Source of the DNA: Halobacteriales archaeon QS_9_68_17
GTDB lineage: Archaea; Halobacteriota; Halobacteria; Halobacteriales; Natronoarchaeaceae
Direction: 5' to 3'
Length of the DNA: 48,851 bases
Assembly (NCBI GenBank): GCA_003023565.1
Contig: PXSA01000028.1
Span: 1 to 48,851, forward strand
Shown here: piece by piece, positions 44,462-48,851 of the stretch
How positions within the stretch are numbered: the stretch's first letter is position 1
How the letters are laid out: every line of letters begins with the position of its first letter
Position numbers and translations under genes: made by a program
Notes under the pieces: generated by a model
Seen by the model: only the letters and a program-made list of their open reading frames with translations
Database searches by the model: none
Told to the model about the DNA's origin: nothing

Positions 44462-44590
44462 CTACGAAAGTCTTCCGATGTATCCGGACTCCGTCCGGAT
44501 GCCCGAAAAGCTCTCTACGAGAGCTTTTCGATGTCGTCAGACGCCGGCGGCGTCTGACTGTCAGAGAAACTTTCTAGGAAAGTTTCTCGA
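44462..44590 (-). repeat. Tandem copies of the icd tail with triplet-loop palindromes
   Basis: Downstream of icd, the tail I-E-K-L-S-stop (44574) recurs as DIEKLS-stop (stop at 44515) and, degenerate, as YIGRLS-stop (stop at 44462), 53-59 bp apart. Four hairpins with three-base loops lie across it: 44482-44500 (arm ATCCGGAC, loop TCC), 44504-44530 (arm CGAAAAGCTCTC, loop TAC), 44536-44558 (arm GTCAGACGCC, loop GGC) and 44564-44588 (arm GAGAAACTTTC, loop TAG, covering the real stop). Confidence 0.8.
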
Positions 44591-45851
44591 TATTCCCGAT
44601 GATCTCGTCGGCGTACTCGCGGGTGCCGAGCTTCTCGGCGTCGTCGAGCTGGCGCTCCAGGTCGTAGGTGACCTTGCCGGCGGAGATGGTCTCCTCGACG
44701 GCGTCGCGCAGGAGGTCCGCGGCCTCGTCCCAGTCGAGGTAGTCGAACATCAGGCGGCCGGAGAGGATGAGCGCGGTCGGGTTGGCCATGTTCTGGCCGG
44801 CGCGTTTCGGTGCGGAGCCGTGGACCGGTTCCGCGAGCATGCGGGCCTTGCCGAAGTTCCCGCCCGGCGCGATGCCGAGACCGCCGATCTGCGCGCCGGC
44901 GGCGTCGGAGAGGTAGTCGCCGTTGAGGTTCGGCATGGCGAGCACGTCGAACTCGTCGGTGCGGAGCTGCATCCACTGGAGCATCGCGTCGGCGAGGCGC
45001 TCCTCGATCACGACGGCGTCCTCCGGGATGTCGACCTCGTCTTGCTCCTCCCAGAGGGAGTCGGGCGCGGCGAAGACCTCGTCGTCGGGGTACTCCTCGT
45101 TGGCGACTTCCATCCCCCAGGTGCCGAACTGGCCCTCGGTGAACTTCATGATGTTACCCTTGTGGACGAGCGTGACTTTCTCGCGGTCGTGCTCCAGCGC
45201 GTAATCGATGGCGCGGCGGACGAGGCGCTTGCTGCCCTTCTCGGAGATCGGCTTGAGACCGATGCCGATCGGGCCGTCGTGCATGGTCTCGTCGAAGCCC
45301 ATCTCGTCCTCGACGAACTCGCGGACCTGCTCGACCTCGTCGGTGTCATGCTCCCACTCGATGCCGGCGTAAACGTCCTCGGTGTTCTCCCGGAAAGTCA
45401 CCATGTTCATCTCCCCGGGTGCCTTCATCGGCGACGGGACGCCGTCGAGGTAGTAGGTCGGTCGGACGTTCGCGAACAGGTCGAGCGTCTGTCGGAGCGC
45501 GACGTTGAGCGAGCGAAAGCCCGCGCCGACGGGCGTCGTGAGCGGCCCCTTGATGGCGACGCGGTGCTCCCTGACCGCCTCGACCGTCTCGTCGGGCAGA
45601 TTGACGTCCTCGCCGTAGCGCTCGCGGGCGCTCTCGCCGGCGTAGGCGCGCATCCAGCTGATCTCGCGGCCCGTCGCCTGGGCGGCGGCGTTCAGCACCC
45701 GCTGCGCGGCGGGGCCGACGTCCGTCCCGATACCGTCGCCGTGGATGATCGGGATGATGGGCTCGTCGGGGACGGAGATCTCGTCGTTCTCTTCGTCCTC
45801 GACTTCGATCTTCTGTCCCGAGTCCGGGACCTCGATCTTGTCGTAGCTCAT
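44574..45851 (-). CDS. icd: Isocitrate dehydrogenase (NADP-type)
   Basis: Oxidative decarboxylation of isocitrate to 2-oxoglutarate in the citric acid cycle. 425 residues from ATG 45851. The acidic N-terminal extension ends in IPIIHGDGIGTDVGPAAQRV. The substrate serine region FRSLNVALRQTLDLFANVRP and FRENTEDVYAGIEWEHDTDE follow, then VTLVHKGNIMKFTEGQFGTW, NLNGDYLSDAAGAQIGGLGI and the cofactor segment AEPVHGSAPKRAGQNMANP. The stop lies inside a hairpin, followed by tail copies. Confidence 0.96.
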   Translation of the reverse strand: MSYDKIEVPDSGQKIEVEDEENDEISVPDEPIIPIIHGDGIGTDVGPAAQRVLNAAAQATGREISWMRAYAGESARERYGEDVNLPDETVEAVREHRVAIKGPLTTPVGAGFRSLNVALRQTLDLFANVRPTYYLDGVPSPMKAPGEMNMVTFRENTEDVYAGIEWEHDTDEVEQVREFVEDEMGFDETMHDGPIGIGLKPISEKGSKRLVRRAIDYALEHDREKVTLVHKGNIMKFTEGQFGTWGMEVANEEYPDDEVFAAPDSLWEEQDEVDIPEDAVVIEERLADAMLQWMQLRTDEFDVLAMPNLNGDYLSDAAGAQIGGLGIAPGGNFGKARMLAEPVHGSAPKRAGQNMANPTALILSGRLMFDYLDWDEAADLLRDAVEETISAGKVTYDLERQLDDAEKLGTREYADEIIGNIEKLS

Positions 45852-46194
45852 GGTCGTCTATACGGTACAGCGACGCCGATAAAAGACCTGCCATTTCAAG
45901 TCCCTACGCATAGCTCGCGTCGCCTACGTGTTCGAAACCGCCTAAAACCATACGGGGCCTCTGCGCGGCCACTGCACCGAAACGCGGTCGTTACCTTTCC
46001 TCTGATATCTCGATTCAGTCACTTACCGGCAACGAATGTCGTCGGGGACGCGGTCCATTATTAGCACGTAACTGCGGTCGCGAACGTTCGCGATACCCGA
46101 ACGGCGGCCACGACGGCCCCCTACAGGGCCATTGTGAGTCGATACCCTGGCGACCGAGTCGCCGAACACCGACAGACGGGGACAGCGGTCCCTA
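45852..46194. other. Intergenic stretch between icd and a hypothetical gene
   Basis: About 340 bp with lower GC. No start-supported gene, RNA or strong repeat is seen. It should hold the icd promoter. Confidence 0.5.
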
Positions 46195-46890
46195 TCAGCC
46201 TATCGCGCCGATCATCGCACGCAGTTCGGGGACGCCGTTCGCGACGAGCGCCCGCAGGAACCGCCGGCGAGCGTTCGAAACCGCGTCCCAGAGGGCGTCC
46301 TCCGCACCGTCGAACACACCTTCTCCATGACCGAACAGGATCCTATCGGGGGCGACGTCCTCGAACGCCGCTGCCGGCGGCGCGAGCATGTTGAGGGAGT
46401 TCATCCCCAGACGCTTCCCCGCGACGGTAAACGTCGGGAGCGACGTGAGGAGGTCCGGGACGTACAGCGTCCCGTCCGCCTCGCGGTACGCGATCGCTTC
46501 TCGCCAGAGGCGGAGCGGTCGGAGATCGCGCAGTTCGAACCCTGCGACGTCGCCGTCGATCCGGGTTACCGGCGCGTCGGTCCGGTCCTCGACCCGGTTT
46601 ACCCGCCGCGGGACGTGTACGGAAACGTCGTGTCTGCACGCGAACGCGTTCGCGTTGCGAGCGTGGAACCTCGACAGTACGGCGACGCCCGCGACGTCGC
46701 CGACTTCGGCGATCAGGTCGTCCACCCCCGGCGCGTCGATCGGGTCGAACAGCCAGACGCCGTCGTCCCCGCGGACGGCGTGGCTCGCGCGACGACCCCC
46801 TTCCTCGGGGTGAGCGACCCAGCCCACGCCACCGTTCCATCGGTCTATCACCTGTGGGTCCGCGGGACTCGACCGCGTGTACATCGGCAT
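46195..46890 (-). CDS. Haloarchaeal hypothetical protein, beta-lactamase-fold-like
   Basis: 231 residues. SHAVRGDDGVWLFDPIDAPG and VAGVAVLSRFHARNANAFAC resemble the front of a metallo-beta-lactamase fold, and TLYVPDLLTSLPTFTVAGKR with DRILFGHGEGVFDGAEDAL resembles its end. The HxHxDH metal motif is reduced to FHARNANAF, so catalysis is doubtful. The start is ATG 46890 or 46884. It is divergent from the asparaginase homologue. Conserved-looking but unnamed. Confidence 0.65.
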   Translation of the reverse strand: MPMYTRSSPADPQVIDRWNGGVGWVAHPEEGGRRASHAVRGDDGVWLFDPIDAPGVDDLIAEVGDVAGVAVLSRFHARNANAFACRHDVSVHVPRRVNRVEDRTDAPVTRIDGDVAGFELRDLRPLRLWREAIAYREADGTLYVPDLLTSLPTFTVAGKRLGMNSLNMLAPPAAAFEDVAPDRILFGHGEGVFDGAEDALWDAVSNARRRFLRALVANGVPELRAMIGAIG

Positions 46891-46956
46891 ACGTCGCCGA
46901 GCGACGGGACCGCCGAAGAGAGTTCCGGATCGCGAAGCGCGAAACCGGTCCGATCC

Positions 46957-46964
46957 CTATAAGG
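46957..46964 (+). promoter_or_regulatory. TATA-like box of the asparaginase gene
   Basis: CTATAAGG ends 24 bases before the ATG at 46988, fitting a leaderless transcript. Confidence 0.45.
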
Positions 46965-46987
46965 CTCAGGCACCGGCAGTCCGGTCC

Positions 46988-47893
46988 ATGCAGGTCATCG
47001 TACACGGGGGTGCCGGCGGCGCGCCGGACGACCCCGACGCCCGACAGTCCGTCCTCGACGAGGCCGCCGACGCCGGCACGAACGCGCCGACGCCGCTCGA
47101 CGCAGCCACGGCGGCGCTTCGTGTCCTGGAGTCGAACCCCCGCTTCAACGCCGGCGTCGGCGGCGCAGTGCAGTCGGACGGCGTCGTCCGGACGGATGCC
47201 GGCCTGATGACGAGCGACCGCGAAGCGGGCGCGGCGGCATCGATGCCCGGCGTCGAACACGCCGTCGACGCGGCCCGCGTCGTCCTCGAGGAGACGCCGC
47301 ACGTGTTCGTCGGCGGCGAACATGCCGTCCGACTGGCCGCCGACTACGGCGTGGACACCGACAGTGACCTCTGGACCGAGCGGACGCGCGAGCGCTGGGC
47401 CAAGGCGGACCCGCCGTCGGGCGGCCCCACCGACCACCTGGCGTGGCTGGCGGAGCGGTTCGGCCGCGCCGACGAGCGAAGCTCATCGAGCTCTCGCTCG
47501 CAGGCTCATGAGAACACCGACCCCGACGGCGGGCAGGACGGAACGGACCACGACACGGTCGGTGCCGTCGCGCGGGAGGGCGACCGCCTCGCCGCGGCCA
47601 CTTCGACCGGCGGTCGGTGGCGGGCCCAGATCGGGAGCGGGTTCTACTGCGCGCCCGCCGGCGGCGCGTCTGCCACGGGCGCAGGCGAGGACATCGCCCG
47701 AGTGACCCTTTCGAAGCGGGCGGTCCGGCATCTGGAACGCGGGACCGACGCCGCGACCGCGGCCGACCGCGCCATCGAGTCGTTCGGCGAACTCACCGGG
47801 TCCGACGCGGGGATTATCGTTCTCGGCTGCGACGGGAGCGTCGGCTCCGCGTTCAACAGCGACGCGATGCAGACCGCGACCGCGCGTCAATAA
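46988..47893 (+). CDS. Isoaspartyl peptidase/L-asparaginase homologue (Ntn hydrolase), loop missing
   Basis: 301 residues from ATG 46988. VIVHGGAGG, NPRFNAGVGGAVQSDGVVRT and the self-cleavage site HDTVGAVA (nucleophile Thr after Asp) mark the plant-type asparaginase family. GAGEDIARVTLSKRAV and SAFNSDAMQTA complete it. Two oddities: a low-complexity linker before the cleavage site (DERSSSSSRSQAHENTDPDG) has quasi-palindromic DNA. STGGRW is also followed almost directly by QIGSGFYC, so the usual G-R-V-G-D substrate-binding loop is absent. The enzyme may be processed yet inactive. Confidence 0.8.
   Translation: MQVIVHGGAGGAPDDPDARQSVLDEAADAGTNAPTPLDAATAALRVLESNPRFNAGVGGAVQSDGVVRTDAGLMTSDREAGAAASMPGVEHAVDAARVVLEETPHVFVGGEHAVRLAADYGVDTDSDLWTERTRERWAKADPPSGGPTDHLAWLAERFGRADERSSSSSRSQAHENTDPDGGQDGTDHDTVGAVAREGDRLAAATSTGGRWRAQIGSGFYCAPAGGASATGAGEDIARVTLSKRAVRHLERGTDAATAADRAIESFGELTGSDAGIIVLGCDGSVGSAFNSDAMQTATARQ
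47473..47512. repeat. Quasi-palindrome in the asparaginase linker
   Basis: 47473-47500 pairs CGAGCGA-AGCT with AGCTCTCGCTCG with one bulge and a five-base loop; the palindrome CTCATGAG follows. Located in the extra linker. Confidence 0.5.
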
Positions 47894-47911
47894 AAAAGGC
47901 GGTCGGCTACG

Positions 47912-48851
47912 TTACGCGACGATCGCGGAGTCCGACTCGTTGGCGGACTCGTTACCGTCGTCGGCCGTCTCGTTCGTCTCGTTCATCTCCGTCTCGTTAC
48001 CGCCGTCGGTGGCGTTCTCCTCGTCGACCGTCTCACTCGTCTCGTTCATGTCGGACTCGTTGTCCGCCATGTCGGACTCGTTGTCGGTCGTCTCGTTCAT
48101 GCCGGACTCGTTGCCCATCTCGGACTCGTTGTCTATTTCGGACTCGTCGTCCGTCTCGGCGGGTTGGTTCGGCGTCTGCTGCTGTTCCCCACCGTCGGTC
48201 ACGCCGACCATCGACACGATGGCGTGGTTGCTCGCGTTCACCGACTGCGTGGTCTCGCCGGACGGCGTGGTCTCGCCGGACGGGAACTCCAGACCGTCGA
48301 CCTCGATGGTGACGTTGGTGGTGTTCCCGGCGGCGACGCCGACTCGCTCCGACTCGTAGGTGCTACCGCCGAGCTCGTAACGCACGAACTCGGAGATCCG
48401 TTCGTCCGTCGGGTTCGTCACCGTGATGGTGACGTTGTAGCTGTCCCCGATGGTCAGGGTTTGCGGCGCGTCGACCTCCTCGACGAGGAGCGAACTCCAG
48501 TCACCGAGTTGCACCGTCTGTTCGCCCGCGGTCGCCTGCGCGACCGTGGCGTTACCGACCGTCATGTTCCCGATCGTCACCTGCTCGACGTCGGGCTCCT
48601 GCATCTGCATCCCGTCGTCGGTAGCGTTCGTCTCGTTGTCCTGCATGCCGGTGTCGGACTCGTTGTCCGCCATGTCGGATTCGTTGTCCATCCCGGACTC
48701 GTTGTCCGCCATGTCGGATTCGTTGCCCATCTCGGACTCGTTGCCCATCTCGGATTCGTTGTCCTCCTCTTGGACGTCGGTCTCGTTGTCCTCGGTTTCG
48801 TTGTCCTGCAGGGCCGACTCGTTCGTCTCGTTCATCTCGGACTCGTTGTCC
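47912..48851 (-). CDS. Surface protein with dense N-glycosylation sequon repeats, N-terminus beyond window
   Basis: At least 313 residues, reading frame open at the right edge. Two repeat arrays (D-N-E-S-D-M-A, G-N-E-S-E-M and M-N-E-T units) flank a central domain. That domain is of the CARDB/beta-sandwich type (LTIGDSYNVTITVTNPTDER, TTNVTIEVDGLEFPSGETT). About 30 N-x-S/T sequons are visible, nearly all with x=E in the arrays. It is extremely acidic and ends SDSAIVA. Likely secreted or cell-surface; the signal peptide would be outside the window. It may be a heavily glycosylated spacer protein. Confidence 0.75.
   Translation of the reverse strand, partial: DNESEMNETNESALQDNETEDNETDVQEEDNESEMGNESEMGNESDMADNESGMDNESDMADNESDTGMQDNETNATDDGMQMQEPDVEQVTIGNMTVGNATVAQATAGEQTVQLGDWSSLLVEEVDAPQTLTIGDSYNVTITVTNPTDERISEFVRYELGGSTYESERVGVAAGNTTNVTIEVDGLEFPSGETTPSGETTQSVNASNHAIVSMVGVTDGGEQQQTPNQPAETDDESEIDNESEMGNESGMNETTDNESDMADNESDMNETSETVDEENATDGGNETEMNETNETADDGNESANESDSAIVA
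48640..48851. repeat. Degenerate tandem repeat coding D/G-N-E-S/T units
   Basis: Units of 18-21 bases built around the word TCGGACTCGTTG repeat to the window edge. A second array spans about 47930-48150. Confidence 0.75.

Noticed and set aside
44462-44590. Hairpins after icd as ordinary intrinsic terminators
   Set aside because: Four hairpins with no T-tract, one covering the stop codon, and repeated coding tails; a terminator alone does not explain the array.
47912-48851. Possible CRISPR array because of regular short repeats
   Set aside because: Repeats are in frame, code N-E-S/T units, vary in sequence and have no unique spacers of constant size; no cas genes.

Overview
The window is chromosomal DNA of a halophilic archaeon (class Halobacteria). 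GC content and third-codon GC are very high, the predicted proteins are strongly acidic, and the gene content is characteristic: proteasome-activating nucleotidase, MptA, HerA/NurA, a BMP-type ABC importer with a Tat lipoprotein, TrmB and SHOCT proteins, and a PDCD5-type DNA-binding protein. TATA boxes often lie 24-30 bases from the start codon, which suggests leaderless transcripts. The genus cannot be fixed from the sequence alone.

Layout. 0-8.5 kb holds protein turnover and translation genes: partial PAN, pepF, an M28 peptidase, truA with a SHOCT protein, a ruined vapBC pair, hisS, and a PP-loop ATPase with a PDCD5-like protein. 8.6-13.1 kb is an accessory stretch: two small membrane proteins, relics of ATP-grasp, toroid and UDP-GlcNAc 2-epimerase-like surface-polysaccharide genes, and an intact PQQ-type sugar dehydrogenase. 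It ends at a tRNA-Ile(GAT) gene whose 3' end is repeated 159 bp away. 13.1-19.7 kb holds fxsA, a DUF255 thioredoxin-like protein, a TrmB regulator, mptA, nadK and a broken KaiC-like gene. 19.7-24.2 kb is the herA-nurA repair region with two small conserved genes inside it. 24.2-29.2 kb is a BMP/nucleoside-type ABC importer whose ATPase gene is broken. 29.4-39.1 kb holds gpmI, two disrupted genes sharing a 99-bp repeat, the nadA-nadB-nadC NAD operon, an amidohydrolase and HMG-CoA reductase. 39.4-48.9 kb holds membrane, zinc-ribbon and cupin proteins, a tandem pair of sensor kinases (one dead, one carrying a LOV blue-light domain), a GNAT, icd, a beta-lactamase-fold-like protein, an Ntn asparaginase homologue, and the end of a protein packed with N-glycosylation sequons.

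Two themes stand out. First, gene decay is unusually frequent. At least eight loci carry frameshifts, and several also lost internal segments, which sequencing error cannot explain. Second, short palindromes whose loop is exactly three bases recur in two intergenic clusters. They also occur inside apparent lineage-specific linker insertions of HisS, HerA and GpmI, and a related quasi-palindrome sits in the asparaginase. The strongest candidates for something undescribed are this triplet-loop palindrome class, the tandem copies of the icd tail that carry it, and the LOV kinase beside its decaying twin.
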